Below are positions 1 through 5,689 of a stretch of 6,208 nucleotides of DNA, piece by piece. The position numbers and the translations under genes are program-made. The notes beneath the pieces are model-generated. The model ran no database searches and was not told the origin of the DNA. It was given only the letters and a program-made list of their open reading frames with translations. The stretch lies in assembly GCA_030643125.1 (NCBI GenBank), contig DAOWML010000145.1:1-6208 (forward strand), written 5' to 3'. The stretch comes from Bacteroidales bacterium. Lineage in GTDB: Bacteria > Bacteroidota > Bacteroidia > Bacteroidales > UBA12077. Position 1 is the first letter of the stretch. Each line of letters opens with the position of its first letter.

Positions 1-188
1 ACTCAACATACAATATTCAATTTTCATTATTTCTGCATATTCGACTTTTTTTTAATTTTCTTATTGATTATTGAGTGTTGTTTATTGAGTGTTTTTTCTA
101 AATCCACTAACTATTTTTGACCACATTTCCTAAAAATTTAATGCTTAAATTAAGCAACCCTCCTAAATAAATATAGAGTCAATTAAAC
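1..188. other. AT-rich intergenic stretch with a short direct repeat, no gene seen
   Basis: I see no convincing gene here. Plus frame 1 is open from the window edge to a TGA at 118-120, but its translation is low-complexity Phe/Leu/Ile and looks like AT-rich non-coding DNA. A 12-bp direct repeat, TTATTGAGTGTT, occurs at 68-79 and 82-93 with a 14-nt period, and a related TTATTGA occurs at 61-67. This kind of degenerate repeat is common in intergenic DNA of AT-rich Bacteroidota. A short palindrome at 142-156 is listed separately. The stretch lies downstream of the minus-strand aminotransferase gene. Confidence 0.5.
142..156 (-). terminator. Possible weak terminator hairpin after the aminotransferase gene
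   Basis: The 15-nt sequence TGCTTAAATTAAGCA is a perfect palindrome around its central base. As RNA it could form a 6-bp stem (TGCTTA/TAAGCA) with a 3-nt loop, 32 nt past the minus-strand stop codon at 189-191. On the minus strand it is followed by TTAAATTTTT, a broken T-run. The stem is short and mostly A-T, so termination is only a possibility. A protein-binding palindrome is the alternative. Confidence 0.3.
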
Positions 189-1049
189 TTAGGCATTTTT
201 AAAAGCAAGCATATTTAATTTATCGATAAACTGACGAGCAATGTTATTAAAATATCGCCTGTCTTTATATGCCAGAACCCATCTTATACCTGAAATACTA
301 TTCGTAAAAAATATTTCATCTGCATTTAACAGGTGAGTTTCTTTTAATGAATTTTCAAATTCTATTTTTAATCCGTTTGAATCGGCGATTTTAAGAATCT
401 GTTTACGCATTATTCCTGCTACAGGGCCATCTTTCAGAGGAGGAGTAGAAATAGTATCTCCTTTAATTAAAAATATATTTGAACTGATTCCTTCAACTAT
501 ATTTCCACAATTATTTAATAAAATACAATCACCTAAATTATTTTCTTTAGCGTAATTTCCTGCCATTACAAATAGTAAGGCATTTGCCGATTTTAGATTT
601 GAGAATGTATTTACGGGCTTTTTTATGTCGTTAAAAATATCAACGATTAAGCCCTTCTGATTTAATTCGTATTTATCGTTCTCTATATATTCAGTGTTTA
701 CTAAATAAGAAACATTATTATCTGCAGGGGTATATTTCCCGCCTTCGTTTCTAATAACACTTAGTCGAATACGAACTCCTTGGTATAACTTGTTTTTGTG
801 TAGTAATTTTATTATTTCTTTTTCTATAAAACCAGTTTCAATTACTGTTGGAATTTTCATTTTTAAGATTTCCATTCCATACCTTAAACGGTTCATGTGA
901 TCCTCGAAAAACTGGATTTCTGTTCCATTAGCATGCATGGTTTCAAATAATGCATCACCATAACAAAACGCCCTGTTTTTGAAACTTAATCCAAACTCAT
1001 CACGATAATGATATTCGCCATTGTATAATATGAATGAATTAACTGCCAC
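189..1049 (-). CDS. PLP-dependent class IV aminotransferase (PabC/branched-chain aminotransferase-like)
   Basis: This is a cytoplasmic fold-type IV PLP enzyme of 286 aa, the usual length for the family. The N-terminal signature NRAFCYGDALFET is at residues 25-37. The PLP-binding lysine is most likely K153, in the NLKSANALL segment. The cofactor-site segment VEGISSNIFL follows at 185-194 with E186, then GIMRKQIL at 212-219 and the C-terminal ADEIFFTNSISGIRWV at 243-258. The family contains branched-chain aminotransferases, D-amino-acid aminotransferases and aminodeoxychorismate lyase (PabC). I cannot choose among them from motifs alone, and no folate or branched-chain gene is adjacent. The start is GTG: an in-frame stop lies two codons upstream, and the N-terminus begins where relatives usually do. 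It follows gmhB after 99 nt, so it may be a looser member of that operon or have its own promoter. Confidence 0.9.
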   Translation of the reverse strand: MAVNSFILYNGEYHYRDEFGLSFKNRAFCYGDALFETMHANGTEIQFFEDHMNRLRYGMEILKMKIPTVIETGFIEKEIIKLLHKNKLYQGVRIRLSVIRNEGGKYTPADNNVSYLVNTEYIENDKYELNQKGLIVDIFNDIKKPVNTFSNLKSANALLFVMAGNYAKENNLGDCILLNNCGNIVEGISSNIFLIKGDTISTPPLKDGPVAGIMRKQILKIADSNGLKIEFENSLKETHLLNADEIFFTNSISGIRWVLAYKDRRYFNNIARQFIDKLNMLAFKNA

Positions 1050-1105
1050 TTCTTATTTAGTTTAAAGGTTCTGATTCTGTAATTTTAGTGGAAATGATTA
1101 AATTC

Positions 1106-1130
1106 GTGGTAGTATCCTTGAAATACTCAC
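1106..1130 (-). other. Small intergenic hairpin between gmhB and the aminotransferase gene
   Basis: In the 99-nt gap, AGTAT (1111-1115) and ATACT (1123-1127) form a stem. It extends by GTG (1106-1108) against CAC (1128-1130) once a 2-nt bulge is skipped, with a 7-nt loop. No T-run follows on the minus strand, so this is not a standard intrinsic terminator. It could be an RNA processing or attenuation structure, or chance. I could not recognise a Bacteroidota-type -33/-7 promoter in the gap. Confidence 0.25.
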
Positions 1131-1148
1131 AAAACATTTTAACTTATT

Positions 1149-1664
1149 TTAAATTTTAGTCATTTTAGTCATTTTTTCTTGGTTAATTATCTGATTAATA
1201 TATTTTTCAATATTTTCATTAAGGCCAACTTTTATCCCTTTTACACCGGCTTTTTCAGCAGCCTCTACATCTCTTTGTTTATCTCCAATCATAAAAGATA
1301 TTTCAGGATTGATGTTAAATCGGGCAATTGCTTTTTCTATTAAAAGGGAATTGGGTTTTCGGCAAAGGCATTTTTCATTAACACTATGATGAGGACAATA
1401 ATATATTTCAGTAAGTTCAATATTCACTTTTTTTAATTCATCAGCCAGATGTTTATGAATATCTTCAACATGTTTATGAGTGTATATTTGTTTAGAGATT
1501 CCTCCCTGGTTAGTAATAATAAATAAAAGATAATCTTTATCGTATAGTTTTTTGAGTGAAGGAATTACTCCATCATTAATTTTAAATTTTTCAAGTTTGT
1601 ATGTATAATCTCCCGGATCAAAATTAATAACACCGTCTCTGTCCAGAAAAATAGCTTTGTTCAT
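1149..1664 (-). CDS. gmhB: HAD-IIIA phosphatase, D,D-heptose 1,7-bisphosphate phosphatase (GmhB-like)
   Basis: This 171-aa cytoplasmic HAD-superfamily phosphatase likely removes the 7-phosphate (family role) from D-glycero-D-manno-heptose 1,7-bisphosphate, on the path to ADP-heptose for lipopolysaccharide or nucleotide-activated heptose. All HAD motifs are visible: DRDG with nucleophile D8 and acid/base D10, TNQGG at 51-55, K103 in CRKP, and GDKQRD at 127-132. The GmhB-type zinc-binding loop is complete, with C90, H92, C99 and C101 in the YCPHHSVNEKCLCRKP segment. The related histidinol-phosphate phosphatase domain (HisB-N) shares this fold and zinc loop, but stand-alone proteins of this length are usually GmhB. 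The ATG start lies 6 nt past the rhomboid stop codon, which suggests translational coupling. The C-terminus ends in a duplicated Met-Thr-Lys encoded by a 9-bp tandem repeat. Other heptose genes such as gmhA or hldE are not in the window. Confidence 0.85.
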   Translation of the reverse strand: MNKAIFLDRDGVINFDPGDYTYKLEKFKINDGVIPSLKKLYDKDYLLFIITNQGGISKQIYTHKHVEDIHKHLADELKKVNIELTEIYYCPHHSVNEKCLCRKPNSLLIEKAIARFNINPEISFMIGDKQRDVEAAEKAGVKGIKVGLNENIEKYINQIINQEKMTKMTKI

Positions 1665-1670
1665 AAGTAA

Positions 1671-2291
1671 TTATAAGAAAGTAAATAACTGACCCAAAAA
1701 TACATTAATCAATTTAGGTTCTAAAATAATTGGGAAAAGAAAGCCAAATACAGCACCAATAAAATGTGCATCATGATTTACATTATCGCCACTACGTTTG
1801 CTCATATAATGGGAATAGGCCAGGTAGGCAACTCCTAAAATAATTCCGGGAATTGGAATAATAGCATATAATTCAATTGCTTGTAAAGGGAAAAAGAATA
1901 TGTGAGTAAATACAATTGCAGAAACTGCTCCTGATGCTCCAACTGAATTATACCAGGAATTGTCTTTTTGTTTTTTTATGGTTGTAACAGTAGCAAACAC
2001 CATACTTGCAAAATACAATATTACAAATGATAAAACAGGTGATTTTATGATTCCTTCGGTAGCTAATTGTTTAAAAATACTTTCAACTGAATTTCCGAAA
2101 GAATAAAGTACAAACATGTTAATAAAAAGATGAATCCAATCGGCATGTAAAAATCCATGTGATATAATTCTGTACCATTCTTTTTTATGATAAACTGCAT
2201 AAGGATTAAGTTGTAATTTATTGAATAATTCCCTGCGATTAAATGCTATTACTGATATTATTGATGTTATTACGATAAGTAAGATTGTCAT
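1671..2291 (-). CDS. Rhomboid-family intramembrane serine protease
   Basis: This 206-aa inner-membrane protein is expected to cleave substrate transmembrane segments inside the bilayer. About six hydrophobic segments are visible, near residues 2-16, 52-66, 86-103, 117-134, 141-160 and 174-190. Family hallmarks are present: WYR at 39-41, the HLFIN motif (H54, N58), GASG with the likely nucleophile S120 in the fourth segment, and the likely catalytic H176 in HDAHFIGAVFG of the sixth. This Ser/His pattern indicates an active GlpG-like protease rather than a dead pseudoprotease. I chose the ATG at 2289-2291, which begins 10 nt after the holA stop. The frame could extend 11 codons upstream to a TTG at 2322-2324, overlapping holA by 23 nt, but that start is weaker and adds residues before the first membrane segment. 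The substrate is unknown. Tight packing between holA and gmhB suggests co-transcription. Confidence 0.9.
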   Translation of the reverse strand: MTILLIVITSIISVIAFNRRELFNKLQLNPYAVYHKKEWYRIISHGFLHADWIHLFINMFVLYSFGNSVESIFKQLATEGIIKSPVLSFVILYFASMVFATVTTIKKQKDNSWYNSVGASGAVSAIVFTHIFFFPLQAIELYAIIPIPGIILGVAYLAYSHYMSKRSGDNVNHDAHFIGAVFGFLFPIILEPKLINVFLGQLFTFL

Positions 2292-2301
2292 ACTGAAAAT
2301 A

Positions 2302-3306
2302 TTAATGAAGAATTTTATAAACAAGTTCTTTCAATAATTCTCCATGAGATGTACTAACATTATTAAAGCCTTTTGATTTTAAATCATACTCGCGCAGTAA
2401 ACCAATTACCTCTACCGTTTTTTTGGGATTGTAATTTTTTGCAGCTTTCTCGTAATCTCCAACAAAATATGGATTTACTTTTAAAGTAGCGGCTACATTT
2501 CTTCGATCTCTTTTATCTTTAATAAAATGGTAAGTCAATACTTTGCTATAAAAATAATATAAAGTTGAAATAGTTAATGTAAAGGGATTATCCTTTGGAT
2601 TATGGCCGAAATAATTTACAATTCGGTTTGCTTTTAAAACATTCTTTTGAGTAAGAGCCTTATGTAACTCAAAGTTATTATAGTCTTTACTTATTCCTAT
2701 ATTGCGTTCAATATGCGTTGTGGTAATATTAAATTCACCATCAGGAAGAGTAATAATTAGTTTGTTTAATTCGTTAGCAATTTTACTTAAATCATTGCCC
2801 AAATATTCAGTTAGTAACATTCCTGCATTAGGATCAATGGTTCTGTTTTTATTTTTTAAATAACCATTTATCCAACCCGGAATTTCATTGTCGTATAATT
2901 TTTTTGATTCGTATAAAACCCCATTTTCGTTAATAGCTTTGTAAAGCTTTTTCCTCTTATCAAGAGTCTTATACTTATAATTTATTACAAGTAATGTAGA
3001 TTTTAACGGAGCATTTACATAATGAATTAAATCATCAATATTCTTGATATTTTGGGCCTCTTTTACAATAACAACCTGATAATTTGCCATCATCGGAAAT
3101 CTTTTAGCAGTATTTATAACAGTGTGCATTTCAGCTTCTTTCCCATACAGTACTGTTTGATTAAAAGACTTTTCGGCATCGCTTAATACATTATTGTGTA
3201 TGTATTTCGTTATCAAGTCGATAAAGTAGGGTTCGTCACCCGATAAAAAATAAATTGGTTTATAAATTTTGTTTTTTAGATCAGATAATATTTGCTCAAA
3301 ACTCAT
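2302..3306 (-). CDS. holA: DNA polymerase III subunit delta (clamp-loader subunit)
   Basis: This 334-aa protein matches the length of bacterial HolA, the clamp-loader subunit that opens the beta sliding clamp so it can be placed on DNA. Recognisable family segments are PIYFLSGDEPYFIDLI at 17-32, RFPMMANYQVVIVKEAQ at 69-85 (the region that carries the beta-clamp contact in the family), LGNDLSKIANELNKL at 169-183, and ISKDYNNFEL at 205-214, followed by a helical C-terminal collar ending YDLKSKG at 307-313. Like other delta subunits, it shows no complete Walker A motif. The ATG start lies 12 nt past the amn stop codon, and the stop lies 10 nt before the rhomboid start. It should therefore be expressed from the promoter upstream of amn. 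No other replication gene is in the window. Confidence 0.93.
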   Translation of the reverse strand: MSFEQILSDLKNKIYKPIYFLSGDEPYFIDLITKYIHNNVLSDAEKSFNQTVLYGKEAEMHTVINTAKRFPMMANYQVVIVKEAQNIKNIDDLIHYVNAPLKSTLLVINYKYKTLDKRKKLYKAINENGVLYESKKLYDNEIPGWINGYLKNKNRTIDPNAGMLLTEYLGNDLSKIANELNKLIITLPDGEFNITTTHIERNIGISKDYNNFELHKALTQKNVLKANRIVNYFGHNPKDNPFTLTISTLYYFYSKVLTYHFIKDKRDRRNVAATLKVNPYFVGDYEKAAKNYNPKKTVEVIGLLREYDLKSKGFNNVSTSHGELLKELVYKILH

Positions 3307-3318
3307 ATTTAAATTCTA

Positions 3319-4089
3319 TTAAAAACGTAAGTGCTTAACAGATTCCTTATTTTCTCTAATTTCTTTTAATGCTTCAATAGCAATTTTAACATGCTCATCA
3401 ACGTATTTTTTAGTAACCAGTTTATCACTTTCTGAAGTTTTAACACCGGTCGAAATCATCGGTTGATCAGTTACCAGTAAAAGTGCTCCAGTTGGTATTT
3501 CATTGGCAAAACCTACCACAAAGATAGTTGCAGTTTCCATATCAATTGCCATTGATCGGGTTTTTTGCAGATATTTTTTAAATCGTTCATCGTATTCCCA
3601 AACACGTTTATTGGTAGTAAATACAGTACCGGTATAATAATCTCTATTGTGATTTCGTATAGCACTGGAAACAGCCATTTGTAGTGCAAAAGCAGGCAAA
3701 GCAGGAATCTCTGGTGGTAAAAAATCATTTGAAGTTCCTTCGCTGCGAATGGCGGCAATTGGGATTATCAAATCTCCCAGTTCGTTTTTCTTTTTTAATC
3801 CTCCGCATTTACCAATAAACAGAGCGGCTTTTGGGTTAATAGCACTTAATAAATCCATTATTGTTGCAGCATTAGCACTTCCCATTCCAAAATCAATCAT
3901 TGTTATTCCATCAGCAGTAGCACATTGCATATTAGCATTCGGGTCAATGATTTCTACATTGTTCCATTCAGCGAATAATTCCAGGTAATGAGAAAAATTG
4001 GTTAAAAGAATATATTCCCCAAATTGATCAAGTGGACATCCTGTATATCTGGGTAACCAATCTTTTACTATTTCATCTTTTGTTTTCAT
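3319..4089 (-). CDS. amn: AMP nucleosidase, short single-domain form
   Basis: This 256-aa cytoplasmic enzyme belongs to the nucleoside phosphorylase (NP-I) fold. By family it hydrolyses AMP to adenine and ribose 5-phosphate, linking adenylate pool control to salvage. Visible motifs are GMGSANAA at 68-75 and FIGKCGGL at 91-98 (phosphate/ribose site region), AIDMETATIF at 181-190 with E185 at the ribose-binding position, and VTDQP at 206-210 with D208 where the family has its base-protonating Asp. The E. coli Amn is about 480 aa with an extra N-terminal regulatory domain. This protein is only the catalytic domain, the form usual in Bacteroidota. It is the first gene of the tight minus-strand set and is divergent from the hsdR_N gene. 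A general nucleoside phosphorylase is the main alternative; the close match to the AMN-like type makes this less likely. Confidence 0.9.
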   Translation of the reverse strand: MKTKDEIVKDWLPRYTGCPLDQFGEYILLTNFSHYLELFAEWNNVEIIDPNANMQCATADGITMIDFGMGSANAATIMDLLSAINPKAALFIGKCGGLKKKNELGDLIIPIAAIRSEGTSNDFLPPEIPALPAFALQMAVSSAIRNHNRDYYTGTVFTTNKRVWEYDERFKKYLQKTRSMAIDMETATIFVVGFANEIPTGALLLVTDQPMISTGVKTSESDKLVTKKYVDEHVKIAIEALKEIRENKESVKHLRF

Positions 4090-4152
4090 AGGATGGTATT
4101 TTGTTTTAATTCTTTCTTATTTTTATAAACTTAATTAAATAAGCAGGTTTAC
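4090..4152. promoter_or_regulatory. Divergent promoter region between amn and the hsdR_N gene
   Basis: This 63-nt gap lies between two divergently read start codons, so it should hold at least part of the promoters for the amn-holA-rhomboid-gmhB set and for the plus-strand gene. It is very AT-rich. I looked for the Bacteroidota -7 (TAnnTTTG) and -33 (TTG) elements and found no pair with proper spacing on either strand. The nearest plus-strand candidate, TATTTTG at 4097-4103, lacks one base and a well-placed -33 element. The call rests on gene layout alone, and the promoters may overlap the coding ends. Confidence 0.45.
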
Positions 4153-4608
4153 ATGGAGAGGTTAAATTTACCAACTTATTCATTCAATATAAAATTAATA
4201 GAACAAAGAAAATACATTTTTGATTTTATTCGAAAGAAATTTGTGATATTAACTCCTGAGGAGTGGGTTCGGCAAAATTTTCTAAGATTCCTTGTTGAAG
4301 ACAAAAAATATCCTGCCTCGTTAATTGCTGTTGAAATGGAATTTAAACTTAATAATTTATCAAAAAGGAGTGATGCTGTTATTTATAATAAAAAAGGCTT
4401 GCCTTTTTTGATTCTTGAATTTAAAGCACCAGATATAAAGATTAACCAAAAAGTATTTGACCAGATTGCAAGATATAATATGAAATTAAATGTTGAATTT
4501 TTAATTGTATCCAATGGTTTAGATCATTATTGTTGCAAGATTGATTATGAAAATAGGAGGTATTATTTTTTGAAAGAAGTTCCTGAGTTTAAACAAATGG
4601 ATTTTTAA
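4153..4608 (+). CDS. Stand-alone HsdR N-terminal domain protein (PD-(D/E)XK nuclease fold)
   Basis: This 151-aa protein corresponds only to the N-terminal nuclease domain of type I restriction endonuclease HsdR subunits, which are normally around 1000 aa with helicase domains. The nuclease core is intact by eye: TPEEWVRQ at 34-41 with acidic E36/E37, SKRSDAVIY with metal ligand D74, and LILEFKAP with E89 and K91. DQIARY at 103-108 supplies Q104 and Y108, the QxxxY motif typical of HsdR-type nucleases. No helicase domain, hsdM or hsdS is nearby, so a restriction role is unlikely. From memory, similar short HsdR_N proteins sit beside holA in other Bacteroidota; if so, a housekeeping role in DNA repair or replication is a reasonable inference. 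The ATG is the first start after an in-frame TAA at 4132. The gene ends 5 nt before a strong hairpin terminator. Confidence 0.85.
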   Translation: MERLNLPTYSFNIKLIEQRKYIFDFIRKKFVILTPEEWVRQNFLRFLVEDKKYPASLIAVEMEFKLNNLSKRSDAVIYNKKGLPFLILEFKAPDIKINQKVFDQIARYNMKLNVEFLIVSNGLDHYCCKIDYENRRYYFLKEVPEFKQMDF

Positions 4609-4612
4609 TAAA

Positions 4613-4648
4613 AAAACACCTTGCATAAATTTTCATACAAGGTGTTTT
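4613..4648. terminator. Bidirectional intrinsic terminator between convergent genes
   Basis: Two perfectly complementary 11-nt arms, AAAACACCTTG (4613-4623) and CAAGGTGTTTT (4638-4648), flank a 14-nt loop. On the minus strand the stem runs into seven T residues, a classic Rho-independent terminator 8 nt past the stop codon of the secreted-protein gene. On the plus strand the stem follows the hsdR_N-domain gene by 4 nt and ends in four T residues, so it can also act there, probably less efficiently. One hairpin thus serves both convergent genes. Confidence 0.88.
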
Positions 4649-4655
4649 GAAAAAC

Positions 4656-5333
4656 TTATTTGTTTGTTTTATCAGAGTTTTTAGAATTATACTTAGAATC
4701 AGGAGATTTTAATGTTTTAGGAGCCTCAATTCTATGAGAATTATTCTCTAATTTATTATTTCTAAATTGATCTTTTTTAAATATTTCAGGAGCTTCATAT
4801 CTTCGCTTATACTCTATGTTAGTATTGTTACTTTCATCTTTTGTTGTCTGAAGTTGTTTATTAAATCTTTCAATTTTTTTATCGTTTTGTGCAAAAAATT
4901 TGTCGTTGATTAACCTGTTATTTTTAACAGATAAATCACCAAAATTTAATTTGATTAAAGAAGGGTAGTATTTGCCAAGATATTTATAACTGGCGATATA
5001 TGAGGCCATTCCGTAATCATCTTTAACCCAGTAGTAGTATTCATATAATTGTGGATCGCTAAATTGATATGAAAATCTTTGTGTGAACCAGTAATAATAA
5101 TCTGCCCAACTTTCAATACAATAATATTCATTATTGTATTCATAAAAAGTTTTATCGTCAAAGACTTCGGAAAGAGAATCACTATAAAATCCGTATCCTG
5201 TTATGACAGGACTTGGACTTAAATTAAAAGTGTTAGGATTTGACCAGTTAAAATATTCAACTGTATGAGTTGATTGACTAAATACACCATAAGATGCAAT
5301 TAATAACAAAGTTAATAAAGTAATTTTTCTCAT
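4656..5333 (-). CDS. Secreted tyrosine-rich protein of unknown function
   Basis: I do not recognise this 225-aa protein. Residues 1-19 form a signal peptide (MRKI, then a hydrophobic stretch to GVFS), with likely cleavage before Q20. No lipobox cysteine is present, so the mature form should be periplasmic or extracellular and not a lipoprotein. Residues 47-123 hold 20 tyrosines in 77 residues plus several Trp and Phe, including two similar clusters, ADYYYWF (77-83) and YEYYYWV (97-103). The C-terminal third is hydrophilic and rich in Lys and Asn, probably disordered. It carries a nine-residue motif R-Y/I-E-A-P-x-x-x-K twice, at 178-186 and 201-209. There is no visible type IX secretion C-terminal domain or PEP-CTERM anchor. 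The gene appears monocistronic: a sigma-54-like promoter precedes it and a strong terminator follows it. Aromatic-rich exported proteins can be structural or adhesive, but that is speculation. Confidence 0.8.
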   Translation of the reverse strand: MRKITLLTLLLIASYGVFSQSTHTVEYFNWSNPNTFNLSPSPVITGYGFYSDSLSEVFDDKTFYEYNNEYYCIESWADYYYWFTQRFSYQFSDPQLYEYYYWVKDDYGMASYIASYKYLGKYYPSLIKLNFGDLSVKNNRLINDKFFAQNDKKIERFNKQLQTTKDESNNTNIEYKRRYEAPEIFKKDQFRNNKLENNSHRIEAPKTLKSPDSKYNSKNSDKTNK

Positions 5334-5689
5334 AACATTTATATTTAAGGGTTAATATTTATTGAAAAACAACAAATATCGTGCCAATTATGTCATGTAA
5401 GTAATTATAAATCAGAAATATAAGGTGGATTATGGCAAAAAAATCACACCCCTAGGTTTTAAGGTAGCTTAATGAAATAATGAGGGATTCTATAAATTAA
5501 TTTTAATAGACTATCCCATGCGTTTGAACTATTATATTCCTATTATTAAATGAACCTTTTAATTGCTTTCAAATGGGAATTTATGGTTCAATTAGAATAT
5601 ATAATTATATCCTTATAATAAGAGATTGATTTTAAAATAGAACAAAAATCATTCCATTGGATAGAAGAAATGCAAAAGTATGATATGAA
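5334..5689. other. Non-coding regulatory stretch upstream of the secreted-protein gene
   Basis: This 356-nt gap lies between the start of the secreted-protein gene and the stop of the acetyltransferase gene, both on the minus strand. The longest ATG frame I checked is about 22 codons (from 5550 on the plus strand) and looks accidental. The gap contains the sigma-54-like promoter at 5371-5387. Farther upstream is a wide inverted repeat, TGAACC (5551-5556) with GGTTCA (5585-5590), and a GC-richer patch ACACCCCTAGG near 5447-5457 that stands out in AT-rich DNA. Such elements sit at the distance where activator sites of sigma-54 promoters are usually found, but I cannot assign a regulator. No clear terminator for the acetyltransferase gene is visible. 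Confidence 0.55.
5371..5387 (-). promoter_or_regulatory. Sigma-54 (RpoN)-type promoter for the secreted-protein gene
   Basis: Read on the minus strand the sequence is TTGGCACGATATTTGTT. It matches the -24/-12 consensus TGGCAC-N5-TTGC with exact spacing; the single departure is T for C at the -12 position. It also keeps the T before TGG and the G after TGGCAC that are frequent in real sites. Transcription would start near 5360, leaving a leader of about 27 nt before the ATG at 5331-5333. Sigma-54 promoters need an AAA+ activator bound upstream, which fits the long non-coding region behind it. The rpoN gene and the activator are not in the window. Confidence 0.7.

Noticed and set aside
1..120. 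Possible end of a plus-strand gene in frame 1, open from the edge to the TGA at 118-120
   Set aside because: The 39 residues are Phe/Leu/Ile-rich low complexity and include the 14-nt repeat. Nothing supports real coding.
2292..2324. Longer rhomboid start at the TTG 2322-2324
   Set aside because: It needs a rare start codon and a 23-nt overlap with holA. The ATG at 2289-2291 gives the usual N-terminus, beginning directly at the first membrane segment.
3513..3988. Open frames inside amn: an 81-codon one on the minus strand (3513-3758) and a 79-codon one on the plus strand (3749-3988)
   Set aside because: Both overlap the well-supported AMP nucleosidase gene in other frames, show no family motif, and have low-complexity translations. 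They are shadows.
4097..4103. TATTTTG as a Bacteroidota -7 element for the hsdR_N gene
   Set aside because: It is one base short of TAnnTTTG, and the nearest TTG upstream leaves a spacer of only about 14 nt, shorter than expected.
4153..4608. Complete type I restriction-modification system or defence island
   Set aside because: Only the HsdR N-terminal domain is present. There is no methylase, specificity subunit, helicase or mobile-element gene, and the neighbours are housekeeping genes.
4955..5182. 75-codon minus-strand frame inside the secreted-protein gene
   Set aside because: It is out of frame with a gene that has a signal peptide, promoter and terminator. Its translation is Ile/Asn/Thr-rich with no recognisable motif.
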